11,438 nt of DNA from Alphaproteobacteria bacterium (GTDB lineage: Bacteria; Pseudomonadota; Alphaproteobacteria; Rhizobiales; Xanthobacteraceae): positions 1-11,438 of the forward strand of contig VAZQ01000021.1 of assembly GCA_005883115.1 (NCBI GenBank), written 5' to 3'. The position numbers and the translations under genes are program-made. The number at the start of each line of letters is the position of its first letter. Positions within the stretch are counted from its first letter, which is position 1. Positions 1 through 6,553 of this stretch are shown piece by piece. Below the pieces are notes generated by a model. The model worked only from the letters and a program-made list of their open reading frames with translations, was not told the DNA's origin and searched no databases.

Positions 1-33
1 ACATCGATGCAGGGAAAAGCATGAGAAGGACCT

Positions 34-114
34 GTGTCATTGTCCGGCTTGACCTGGCAATCCGTCCCTGTTGCGAAGACACAGGATGCGCAGGTCAAAC
101 CCGCGCGTGGCGAC
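34..114. repeat. Imperfect inverted-repeat (REP-like) element, copy 1
   Basis: Left arm gcttgacctggcaatcc (47-63) and right arm ggatgcgcaggtcaaac (84-100) are complementary at both ends, with a 3-nt mismatched block between; the loop is 20 nt. The outer ends 'tgtcattgtcc' (34-44) and 'gcgtggcgac' (105-114) look like decayed forms of a 'gtcattgcc...catgacga' border. A second copy with the same arms and loop length lies at 4823-4940. The right arm contains the apparent ATG at 86, so the upstream part of the first open reading frame is repeat sequence rather than protein. That the family is common in Bradyrhizobium-like intergenic DNA is from memory. Confidence 0.6.
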
Positions 115-127
115 CCTGGCGAAACGC

Positions 128-958
128 ATGACTCCCGATAAGGTCGCGATCCGGATCGTCGGCGTCTCGCATCAGTTCGGCGAAGCGACCGAGGCCCGCC
201 ACGTCCGCGCGCTGCGCGAGACCTCGCTCGAGATCGCGCGCGGCGAGTTGGTCTGCCTGATCGGACCGAGCGGCTGCGGAAAGTCGACGCTGCTGAACAT
301 CCTAGGCGGCCTCATCGCGCCCACCGCCGGTGCGGTCGAAGTCTTCGGCAAGCGCGTCAGGGGACCGATGCCGCACGACATTGCTTTCGTATTCCAGGAG
401 AACGCGCTCTTCCCGTGGAACACCGTTTTTGAGAACGTCAACCTCGGGATGGTCTTCCAGGGTGTGCCGCGCGCTGAGCGGGAGGCGCGCGCGAAGCGAG
501 CGATCGAAGCCGTAGGCCTCCAGGATTTTCCGCAGCACTATCCCGCCCAGCTCTCCGGGGGCATGCGTCAGCGCGCGGCGCTCGCGCGCGCGCTCAGTCT
601 CGAAACCGGTATCCTGCTCATGGATGAGCCATTCGGCGCGCTCGATGAGCAGACCCGCATGATCCTCGGCGAGGATCTCTCGGTGCTGCTGTCGCGCACC
701 GAAAAGACAATCGTATTCGTCACCCACAGTCTGGGCGAAGCAACCTTTCTCGCCGATCGGGTCGCCGTATTTTCGGCTCGCCCCGGTACCATCAAGAAGA
801 TCGTCAAGGTCGACGAGCCGCACCCGCGCAGGCCCGACTTCGTCACTTCGGCGAAGTTCACCAGCATCCGCAACGAGCTTTACGCCCTGCTGCACGACGA
901 GATTCGCAAGACCATGGCAGAGAGCTCGGTGAGCGCCGCAGGCGCGCACCCGCCATGA
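128..958 (+). CDS. ABC transporter ATP-binding protein, nitrate/sulfonate/taurine (TauB/SsuB) type
   Basis: Cytoplasmic ATPase that powers an importer together with the permease(s) encoded directly downstream. From the ATG at 128 it is 276 aa. It has Walker A GPSGCGKST (residues 46-54), a Q-loop in 'FVFQENALFPW', the signature LSGGMRQRAALARA starting at about residue 142, Walker B ILLMDEPFGALD (about 162-173, with D166 and E167) and the H-loop His200 in 'FVTHSLGEA'. The tryptophan after the Q-loop ('FPW') and the C-terminal tail are usual in the TauB/SsuB/NrtD group. The frame is open to a TTG at 71 and an ATG at 86, but those lie in the hairpin repeat and the extension (MRRHRMRRSNPRV) has no family similarity, so I chose 128. 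Its ribosome binding site is weak. The stop overlaps the next start (ATGA), implying translational coupling. The substrate is not readable. Confidence 0.88.
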   Translation: MTPDKVAIRIVGVSHQFGEATEARHVRALRETSLEIARGELVCLIGPSGCGKSTLLNILGGLIAPTAGAVEVFGKRVRGPMPHDIAFVFQENALFPWNTVFENVNLGMVFQGVPRAEREARAKRAIEAVGLQDFPQHYPAQLSGGMRQRAALARALSLETGILLMDEPFGALDEQTRMILGEDLSVLLSRTEKTIVFVTHSLGEATFLADRVAVFSARPGTIKKIVKVDEPHPRRPDFVTSAKFTSIRNELYALLHDEIRKTMAESSVSAAGAHPP

Positions 959-1728
959 CCCCGAGCCGCGACCAGCGCGAGGCACGTCTCGCCAGCCGGG
1001 CCGTTCAGGTAGCCTTCCTGATCGCGCTGCTCGTGCTGTGGTATCTCGCCACGACCCGCTGGCGGGTGAGTCCGCTGCTTCTACCTAACCCCGTCGTGGT
1101 GCTACGGGATTTCTGGAACATTCTCACAACCGGGGAATTCATCGGTGATTTGCGCGTGACGCTGACGGAGCTCGTGATCGCGTTTACGATCGCAGCAGGC
1201 TCCGGTCTCTTTGTCGGCTACCTCGTCAGCCGGTCGCAATATTGCATTCAAGTATTCGAGCCCCTGTTCGCCGGCATCTATTCGGTGCCGATCATTCTTT
1301 TCCTTCCGCTCTACGTTCTGTTGTTCGGGCTGGGCCCCGCCTCGAAGATTGCGCTGGGGGCGACCATAAGCTTCTTTCCCATTGCCCTTAATACCATCGC
1401 CGGCTTCGGCTATGTCGAGAGGACCCTCGTGATCGCCGCCCGCTCAATGGGCGCCTCCGACCTGCAGCTCTTCCGATTCGTGCTGCTGCCCGCCGCGCTC
1501 CCGGTCATACTGACCGGGATGCGCATGGGATTCACCGTGGCGCTTCTCTCCATCATAGGCAGCGAAACCATCGCGTCGCTAGCCGGGCTCGGCCACCGCA
1601 TTGTCTATCTGGCCGAAGGCATGGAGACGGCGGCGATGTTCGCCTATATCGCGTTCGTCGTTGCGATCGCGGCCATCCTCAATACGCTCGTCTCGGCGCT
1701 CGAGGCGCGCGGAAGGCGCCGGCGATGA
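955..1728 (+). CDS. ABC transporter permease, TauC/SsuC type (BPD_transp_1)
   Basis: Inner-membrane channel subunit of the importer, 257 aa, which is normal for the family. It shows an N-terminal membrane helix (about residues 17-33, 'VQVAFLIALLVLWYLA') followed by further hydrophobic segments. The cytoplasmic EAA-like coupling loop, 'AARSMGASDLQLFRFVLLP', starts at about residue 161 and would contact the ATPase. The C-terminal region retains the family's 'AGLGHRI' glycine turn, so this copy appears complete. It starts on the ATG that overlaps the ATPase stop (ATGA), and its own stop overlaps the start of a second permease in the same way. Two different permeases in tandem suggest a heterodimeric membrane domain, or redundancy now that the second one is broken. 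Confidence 0.88.
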   Translation: MTPSRDQREARLASRAVQVAFLIALLVLWYLATTRWRVSPLLLPNPVVVLRDFWNILTTGEFIGDLRVTLTELVIAFTIAAGSGLFVGYLVSRSQYCIQVFEPLFAGIYSVPIILFLPLYVLLFGLGPASKIALGATISFFPIALNTIAGFGYVERTLVIAARSMGASDLQLFRFVLLPAALPVILTGMRMGFTVALLSIIGSETIASLAGLGHRIVYLAEGMETAAMFAYIAFVVAIAAILNTLVSALEARGRRRR

Positions 1729-2457
1729 TGACATCCCATACAATGCAGCGGCCGTGGGTCGCGCGCATCGCCGTCGTCGTTCTCCTGCTCGCCCTCTGGG
1801 AGGTCGCCGCGCGCTGGTGGGTGGACCCAATGTTTGTCAGCCCGCCCTCGCGGGTGGTTGCGTCGTTGCCGACACTGTTCGACACGCGTGGGCTGCCGGC
1901 GGCGCTGCGCGTCACGTTCTGGGAGCTGGCGGTCGCCTTCGCCCTTTCAGTGGCGATCGGGCTTGCGATCGGGCTCGCCGTCGGCCTGCAGCCGTTCGCG
2001 CGCAAGAGCTTCATGCCGATTATCCTGTTGCTCTACGGCACACCGCAGGTCACCATCCTGCCGCTGTTCGTTCTTTATTTCGGAATCGGCCCCGCATCCA
2101 AGATCGCCTTCGGCGTGAGTCACGGCTTTTTTCCTATCGTCATGACTGTCGTGGCGGGCGTACAGAACATCAAACCGATTCTGCTCACGAGCGCGCGTTC
2201 CATGGGCGCGAGGCGGGGGCAGATCCTCCGCTACGTCATTTTTCCGCACATGATTCCGAGCTTCTTTGCCGGCATGCGACTCGCCATGACCGGCGTGTTG
2301 CTCGGCGTCTTACTTGCCGAGCTCCACGTTATTCACGCAGAACTTCGATCCTACCCGGCTCTTGGGGCTCATCTCGGTGCTCGCCGCCATGGCCATCATG
2401 CTAAACGAGATTGTTCGGCGCGCCGAGCTGCATTTTAGCCGCTGGCACAGCGAGTAG
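1725..2457 (+). pseudogene. Second TauC/SsuC-type ABC permease, frame broken near 2330 by an apparent small deletion
   Basis: This is a paralogue of the preceding permease: N-terminal helix 'IAVVVLLLALWEVAARWW', then hydrophobic segments and the EAA-like loop 'ARSMGARRGQILRYVIFPH' from about residue 157. The starting frame is good to about residue 201 (LLAELHV, near 2330), then runs on as a non-family, Arg/His-rich tail to a stop at 2438. The family C-terminus continues in another frame, beginning with 'FTQNFDPTRLLGLISVLAA' and ending with TAG at 2455-2457, four bases before the next gene. Phase demands a deletion of 3n+2 bases (or insertion of 3n+1). The glycine-turn residues between 'AEL.V' and 'FTQNFD' are absent, so about 20 nt lost fits best. 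As it stands the product would lack its last membrane helix. A sequencing or assembly fault is the alternative. Confidence 0.8.
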
Positions 2458-2461
2458 ATCC

Positions 2462-3448
2462 ATGGCGGGAAAGCTCAAGCTGACGGTCGCATGCGGCGAC
2501 TACGAGATCGTCCGCGCGCTTAAGGACCGCACGGTTACCGCGGATGGCCTGGAGCTCATCATGCTCACACGTATGGGCCCGCGCGAGCGTCACTGGCGCA
2601 TGGCGCGCCGGGCCGAATTCGACGTCTGCGAGGCAAATGTCGGCGCCTATTTCATGGAACGCGAGCGTGGCGCGCCGCTCACCGCGATCCCGGTGTTCCT
2701 GCACCGGCGTTTTCGTCACGGATTTTTATTCGTTAATACCGCGGCCGGTATTCGCGCCCCTAAGGAGCTCATCGGCAAAAAAATAGGTGGTACGAATTTT
2801 CAGCCAGCATCCAATATCTGGATGCGCGGCATATTGGAGGAGGATTACGCACTGCCGCACCGACAGGTCACATGGGTGGTCGAGCGCAGCGAGGACGTCC
2901 CCTTCACCCCACCCAAGGACCTGCGCATCGAGATGATTGCGCCGGGGAAAAAGCTCGATGTCATGCTGGCGGAAGGCGAAATCTCCGCGATGCTCTCGCC
3001 GGAGCTGCCGCGCCTATTCATTGCCGGCGACAAGCGCATCGTGCGCCTCTTTCCCAATTACAAGGAGATCGAGCTCGCCTATTTCCGCAAGACCGGAATC
3101 TTCCCGATCATGCATGTCACGACCATCAAGCAGGAGATCGTGGAGAAATTTCCCTGGGTGCCGACTAACCTCACGCAAGCCTTTGAGGAAGCGAAGCAGA
3201 TCGCCTATCGGCACATCGCCGATCCCCGCACGGTTCCGCTCGCCTGGGTACGCACGGCACTCGAGGAGCAGGAAGCAGTGCTGGGTCGCGACCCTTGGGC
3301 CTATGACCTCACTCCGGCCAACCGCAAAAATCTCGAGACCGTGCTGCGCTACACCTATCAGCAGGGGATGATCAGCAACATGCTGTCGCTCGACGCGCTG
3401 TTTGCCGAGACCGATCTCGGCGACGCCGGCGGTTCGGACGGCATTTAA
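2462..3448 (+). CDS. 4,5-dihydroxyphthalate decarboxylase (Pht5)-like / periplasmic-binding-fold protein without signal peptide
   Basis: The 328-aa protein matches what I know of the Pht5-like family: N-terminal 'LKLTVACGDYEIVRALKDRTV', a middle 'FDVCEANVGAYF', 'IPVFLHRRFRHGFLFVN', 'ELIGKKIGGTNFQPASNIWMRGIL', 'RRLFPNY'-like 'VRLFPNYKEIELAYFRKTG' and 'IFPIMH'. Named members decarboxylate 4,5-dihydroxyphthalate to protocatechuate; the fold resembles periplasmic binding proteins, so homologues are often annotated as ABC binding proteins. The N-terminus (MAGKLKLTV) is not a signal peptide, favouring a cytoplasmic enzyme. The ATG at 2462 was chosen because it begins the family's conserved start; the TTG at 2411 lies inside the upstream permease. 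It sits 4 nt after the permease frame and 9 nt before the MmgE/PrpD gene, so it is probably co-transcribed. Family call is firm; enzyme activity and substrate are not. Confidence 0.75.
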   Translation: MAGKLKLTVACGDYEIVRALKDRTVTADGLELIMLTRMGPRERHWRMARRAEFDVCEANVGAYFMERERGAPLTAIPVFLHRRFRHGFLFVNTAAGIRAPKELIGKKIGGTNFQPASNIWMRGILEEDYALPHRQVTWVVERSEDVPFTPPKDLRIEMIAPGKKLDVMLAEGEISAMLSPELPRLFIAGDKRIVRLFPNYKEIELAYFRKTGIFPIMHVTTIKQEIVEKFPWVPTNLTQAFEEAKQIAYRHIADPRTVPLAWVRTALEEQEAVLGRDPWAYDLTPANRKNLETVLRYTYQQGMISNMLSLDALFAETDLGDAGGSDGI

Positions 3449-3457
3449 GTCAATGAC

Positions 3458-4810
3458 ATGACCGCCCTCGAAAAGCTCGGCCGATATGTCGCGGAAAGCA
3501 GCCAGCCCTCCGATCCGTTGCGCGACCTCGTCGAGCTGCACCTCATCGATACCGTTGGCGCCTGGATCGCGAGCACGCGCACCTCGGAAGGCGCAAACCT
3601 GCTGCGGTTTCGCGCGATGGTGTGCGCGAACGGGCGAACCGGCGAGGCATTGGCACTTGATCTCGCCACTCGCTGCGCGCTCGCCCGACTGAGCGAGATC
3701 GACAACATTCATCTTCCCTCCATGACGACGCCGGGCGCCATCGTCATTCCCGGCGCGCTGACGCTCGCCGCCGCGACGACGGACATCACGGCCGATGGCT
3801 TGATCGCCGCGATTATCGCTGGAACCGAGGCAATGACCCGTCTCGGCCGCGCGCTCGACGGCCCGAGCATCCTTTATCGCGGCATCTGGCCAACCTATTT
3901 CGCCGCGCCGTTTGCCATGGCCGCGGTCGCCGCGCGGCTCCTCAGGCTCGATGCGGAGAGCAGCGCCCATGCGCTGGCGCTGGCGCTCACGCTCGCTGCG
4001 CCGGCGGTTGGACATCACAGCACGGCGACAACGTCGCGCTGGTTCGCTCTGGGCAATGCCGCCCGAAACGGGCTCACCGCGGCGCTGGCGGCGCAGCACG
4101 GCTTTTCCTCGGATCACAAAGTGATCGAGGGTCAACTCCTCCCCGACGTGTTCGGCATTAAGCCCGATATCTCGGCCCTAACCGACGCGCTCGGCGAACG
4201 CATCACCTTGAGCGAGGTCTCCTTCAAGCCGTGGTGCGCGGCCCGGCAAACGATGGCGGCGACGCAGGCGCTCAAGGATATCATCGCGAGCGGCGTCGCG
4301 CCGAGCACGATCGAGGAGGTCACGGTCGAGGTGCTGCCGCCGCACCTAAAAATGATCGATCACGGCGTTGTCGCCGGCGATCGCGTCTCGCATCTCACCA
4401 GCGTGCAATATTGCATGGCGGTGGCGGCGCTCGCGTCCGAGGCAGCGTTCGACATCCAGCAGGCACCGGCGAAGATACCATCGGCCGTTCAGGCCTTAAT
4501 GGCGAAGATCAAAGTTCAAGCGGACGAACGCTTGCTCGCCGAATACCCGCGCAGCTGGCCCGCCCGCGTGCGCGTCACCGCGGGCGCGGGGCGCCAGGAG
4601 CGAACCGTGACCCATGTTCCCGGCGATCCCGCCCTGCCATTCGATCGAATAGGCGTGCGAAAAAAGTTTTTGCGTTTCACCGAACCGGTGATCGGCGCCG
4701 AGCGCACCGAGCGCATCCTCGCTCGCTGCAGCAATGCCCTCGCGAGTGGCAAGTTTGCCGCGTTGGTGGACGACATCGAGCAGGTCACGTGCCGTGAACG
4801 GCACGATTGA
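3458..4810 (+). CDS. MmgE/PrpD family protein (2-methylcitrate dehydratase-like)
   Basis: The 450-aa length and overall layout fit the MmgE/PrpD family, whose characterised members dehydrate 2-methylcitrate (PrpD) or decarboxylate cis-aconitate; most members are unassigned. Visible landmarks are the N-terminal helical 'DLVELHLIDTVGAWIA', a helix-rich all-alpha domain with 'HALALALTLAAPAVG', 'HHSTATTSRWFALGNAARNGLTAALAAQHGF', the small-domain entry 'VSFKPWCAARQTMAA' (about residues 254-268, corresponding to the family's 'KPYPCCRxTH' segment) and the C-terminal 'RVRVTAGAG'. The usual 'DD.H...HP' region reads D82-N-I-H85 ... T91-P-G, so the His normally before Pro is Thr. It starts on ATG 3458, nine bases after the Pht5-like stop; no strong ribosome binding site is seen. 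Probably acts on a hydroxy- or unsaturated tricarboxylate-like acid made or imported by this operon (inference). Confidence 0.82.
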   Translation: MTALEKLGRYVAESSQPSDPLRDLVELHLIDTVGAWIASTRTSEGANLLRFRAMVCANGRTGEALALDLATRCALARLSEIDNIHLPSMTTPGAIVIPGALTLAAATTDITADGLIAAIIAGTEAMTRLGRALDGPSILYRGIWPTYFAAPFAMAAVAARLLRLDAESSAHALALALTLAAPAVGHHSTATTSRWFALGNAARNGLTAALAAQHGFSSDHKVIEGQLLPDVFGIKPDISALTDALGERITLSEVSFKPWCAARQTMAATQALKDIIASGVAPSTIEEVTVEVLPPHLKMIDHGVVAGDRVSHLTSVQYCMAVAALASEAAFDIQQAPAKIPSAVQALMAKIKVQADERLLAEYPRSWPARVRVTAGAGRQERTVTHVPGDPALPFDRIGVRKKFLRFTEPVIGAERTERILARCSNALASGKFAALVDDIEQVTCRERHD

Positions 4811-4822
4811 CGAGCGCCTGTT

Positions 4823-4940
4823 CCGTCCTCCCCAGGCTTGACCCGGCAATCCATCTTCTAGAAGAAGCCTTTTCCATGGATGCGCGGGTGAACGGGATCG
4901 CTTACTGATCCGTTTGGGGCGCCCGTCCCGCGCATGACGA
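4823..4940. repeat. Imperfect inverted-repeat (REP-like) element, copy 2, with a split right arm
   Basis: Left arm gcttgacccggcaatccat (4836-4854) pairs with atggatgcgcgggtgaac (4876-4893) around a 21-nt loop that contains the perfect palindrome cttctagaag (4855-4864). The terminal 'cccgcgcatgacga' (4927-4940) matches the outer right border of the family but is separated from the inner arm by about 33 nt that carry a short hairpin of their own (ggatc/gatcc, 4895-4911). The copy fills most of the 140-nt gap between the MmgE/PrpD gene and the dehydrogenase start at 4951. Confidence 0.65.
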
Positions 4941-4950
4941 GCCGAAATCC

Positions 4951-6105
4951 ATGCGCAATAGCAGCATCCGCGTCGCCACCTTCGCCGGACCCGGCGCTGA
5001 ACCGATCATCCGTTCGGTGCCATGGCCGCAAGTCTCCAAAAATGCCGCGCTCATTCAGATCGGCGCCTGCGGAGTGTGCGGCACCGACCTGCACATCCTG
5101 AAAGGTCACTGGCCGAAGCCATTGCCGTGGCCTTTCACCCTCGGCCACGAGCTCGGGGGCGTGATCGTCGAAGCCGGAGCGCAATTCACCGAGGATTTCA
5201 TGGGCAAGCCGCTTGGCATCGGCTCGAAAGTGATGATCCCGCCGCTGATGCCATGCGGACGGTGCTATTACTGCGTCCATTATCCGGAGCGGGCCAACAA
5301 GTGCCTGACGCCCGTCTATTACGGGCGCTATCTCGGTTTTGATAAGCCGCCGCATTTGTGGGGAGGCTTCGCCGAATATGTGTATGTCGACCTCGACATG
5401 CTGCCCGGCACCAAAGTCTACAAACTTCCCGACGACATGCCGCTGCGGCTAGGCGCATTATCGGAGCCGCTGACCTCCTGCATCCGCGCGTTCAATCGCG
5501 CGATCCGCGCCGGCGGATTTACCTGGGGCAACACGGTCGTGATCCAGGGCTCGGGGCCCATCGGCATTCTCGCGATCGCGGCAGCGCGCGAAATGGGCGC
5601 CGGACGGGTAATCTGCGTCGGCGCGCCCGAGACGCCGCGCCTTGAACTCGCGCGAAAATTCGGCGCCGAAGCGACCGTCAACATCGAGGAGATCACGGCG
5701 CCACAGCAGCGTATCGAGCGCGTGCGCGATGTCGTCGGCGGCTTCGGCGCCGATCTCGTGATGGACTGTTCCGGCCACCCGAGCGCCGGCCCGGAGGGCA
5801 TCGAGATGCTGCGCGACGGCGGCACCTATGTCGAGATGGGCCAGTTCACCGATGCCGGCTCAATCAATACATCCTGGCACCGCATCTGCGCCAAGGACCT
5901 CAATGTGCTCGGGTCATGGGCCTTCACCGCGAACGATTTGCCGCTCGGCGTGGATATGCTCCACCGCGCGCGCAACAAGTATCCTTGGCTCGACATGCAG
6001 AGCCTCTACCCGTTCGATGAAGATGGCGTTTCCCGCGCGGTTAAGGACGCGATGGCAATGAAGACGGTGAAATCGACCATCGTCCCCTGGCCGGAGCTGG
6101 TGTGA
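4951..6105 (+). CDS. Zinc-dependent medium-chain alcohol/polyol dehydrogenase
   Basis: A 384-aa member of the MDR superfamily that oxidises an alcohol (or reduces the carbonyl) with NAD(P). The N-terminal catalytic domain has 'ACGVCGTDLH' with Cys43 as the probable catalytic-zinc ligand and 'GHELGG' with His66-Glu67; 'LSEPLTSCIRA' (about 170-180) supplies the Glu commonly placed at the zinc site in the sorbitol/threonine dehydrogenase branch. A structural-zinc cluster is visible as Cys102, Cys105, Cys108 and Cys118. The cofactor-binding Rossmann turn is GSGPIG (200-205). It is somewhat longer than the usual 340-350 aa, with extra residues in the 'QFTEDFMGKPLGIGSK' and 'YYGRYLGFDKPPHLWG' segments. 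It starts at ATG 4951 just after a hairpin repeat and has no strong ribosome binding site. Co-transcription with the upstream operon is possible but the 140-nt gap leaves it open. The substrate is unknown. Confidence 0.87.
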   Translation: MRNSSIRVATFAGPGAEPIIRSVPWPQVSKNAALIQIGACGVCGTDLHILKGHWPKPLPWPFTLGHELGGVIVEAGAQFTEDFMGKPLGIGSKVMIPPLMPCGRCYYCVHYPERANKCLTPVYYGRYLGFDKPPHLWGGFAEYVYVDLDMLPGTKVYKLPDDMPLRLGALSEPLTSCIRAFNRAIRAGGFTWGNTVVIQGSGPIGILAIAAAREMGAGRVICVGAPETPRLELARKFGAEATVNIEEITAPQQRIERVRDVVGGFGADLVMDCSGHPSAGPEGIEMLRDGGTYVEMGQFTDAGSINTSWHRICAKDLNVLGSWAFTANDLPLGVDMLHRARNKYPWLDMQSLYPFDEDGVSRAVKDAMAMKTVKSTIVPWPELV

Positions 6106-6138
6106 GTGCATCCGACGCAGGTTAATAGTATGGATGAG

Positions 6139-6191
6139 CGACGCGCGCCTTCAACGTGCTGCGCGCGGGAATGACCGCAAGGCGCGCGTCG
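6139..6191. terminator. Stem-loop downstream of the dehydrogenase gene, possible terminator
   Basis: The sequence gacgcgcgcctt (6140-6151) is followed by its exact reverse complement aaggcgcgcgtc (6179-6190); the flanking C6139-G6191 pair extends the stem to 13 bp. The loop is 27 nt. It lies between the dehydrogenase stop (6105) and the end of the minus-strand small gene (6207), where a two-way terminator would be expected. No T-run follows on either strand and the loop is long, so intrinsic termination is uncertain. It could instead be a leftover repeat. Confidence 0.4.
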
Positions 6192-6206
6192 ATCAGACCG
6201 ATTAGC

Positions 6207-6404
6207 TTACGCTCTTTGATTCATGCAGTTCTTCACGTAATCACGCCGCTTCATAAAGTGGATCGCCGAGTATTTCTTCTTGGCCTGCGCCTGGCACTGC
6301 GCTTTAACCTCGGCCATTCCGGATTTCTTCGTGCCAGCGTCGGCAGAGATGGCGAACGAGCCGGCCAGCAAGCCAGCCGCAATGATGGTGACTAGCGATT
6401 TCAT
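6207..6404 (-). CDS. Small secreted PsiF-like protein
   Basis: A 65-aa protein with a clear Sec signal peptide: MKSLVTIIAAGLLAGSFAISADAG, that is, one lysine, a hydrophobic core and a probable signal peptidase I site after ADA (about residue 22). The mature part is short, basic and holds only two cysteines ('KAQCQAQAKKKY' and 'DYVKNCMNQ'), a layout resembling the PsiF repeat (Cys ... Lys-rich ... Cys near the C-terminus). The function of PsiF is unknown; the name comes from phosphate-starvation induction in E. coli. The start at 6404 is fixed by a near-perfect Shine-Dalgarno aggagga six bases upstream (6411-6417), although the frame is open to 6458. It points against the dehydrogenase and is probably its own transcription unit. 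The PsiF link is a resemblance, not a certain assignment. Confidence 0.7.
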   Translation of the reverse strand: MKSLVTIIAAGLLAGSFAISADAGTKKSGMAEVKAQCQAQAKKKYSAIHFMKRRDYVKNCMNQRA

Positions 6405-6445
6405 GGGCAGTCCTCCTCTAGGCGCGAAATTAATGCAGCAACGCG

Positions 6446-6486
6446 ATCGGAGTTCCACAAGAGATTCCTGACAATATGTTCAGGAA
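6446..6486 (-). promoter_or_regulatory. Palindrome and possible promoter upstream of the small secreted protein gene
   Basis: Arms ttcctga (6465-6471) and tcaggaa (6480-6486) form a 7+7 inverted repeat with an 8-nt centre, about 60-80 nt before the start at 6404, as for a dimeric repressor site. On the minus strand TTGTCA (6474-6469) and TCCGAT (6451-6446) are 17 nt apart, a fair -35 but poor -10 sigma-70 match; the -35 overlaps the palindrome. The regulator is unknown. Confidence 0.3.
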
Positions 6487-6498
6487 ACGCGTACAAAG

Positions 6499-6548
6499 GG
6501 GGACCGAGATTCGGATCAAACGCGCGTGCATTGGCGCGGCTGGTCCCC
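6499..6548 (-). terminator. Possible terminator after the amidohydrolase gene
   Basis: On the minus strand, five bases after the amidohydrolase TAG, ggggacc (6548-6542) pairs with ggtcccc (6505-6499), followed by CTTTGT. A nested cgcgc/gcgcg stem (6521-6525 with 6534-6538) lies inside. The position at the end of the operon supports termination; the short T-tract and long outer loop make it only a candidate. Confidence 0.4.
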
Positions 6549-6553
6549 ACGCT

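Noticed and set aside
1..33. Promoter for the left operon
   Set aside because: No convincing -35/-10 pair or operator could be picked out in the short sequence before the repeat; the operon may start further left.
71..127. Upstream starts (TTG 71, ATG 86) for the first ATPase gene
   Set aside because: The segment is part of a hairpin repeat and encodes an Arg-rich stretch without family similarity; conserved sequence starts just after ATG 128.
2411..2461. TTG start for the Pht5-like gene
   Set aside because: These bases encode the C-terminus of the second permease in its restored frame (ELHFSRWHSE), and family similarity starts at ATG 2462.
3014..4135. 373-residue minus-strand open frame opposite the Pht5-like and MmgE/PrpD genes
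   Set aside because: It spans two real genes on the other strand, is Arg/Gly-rich and shows no domain; codon-position bias explains it.
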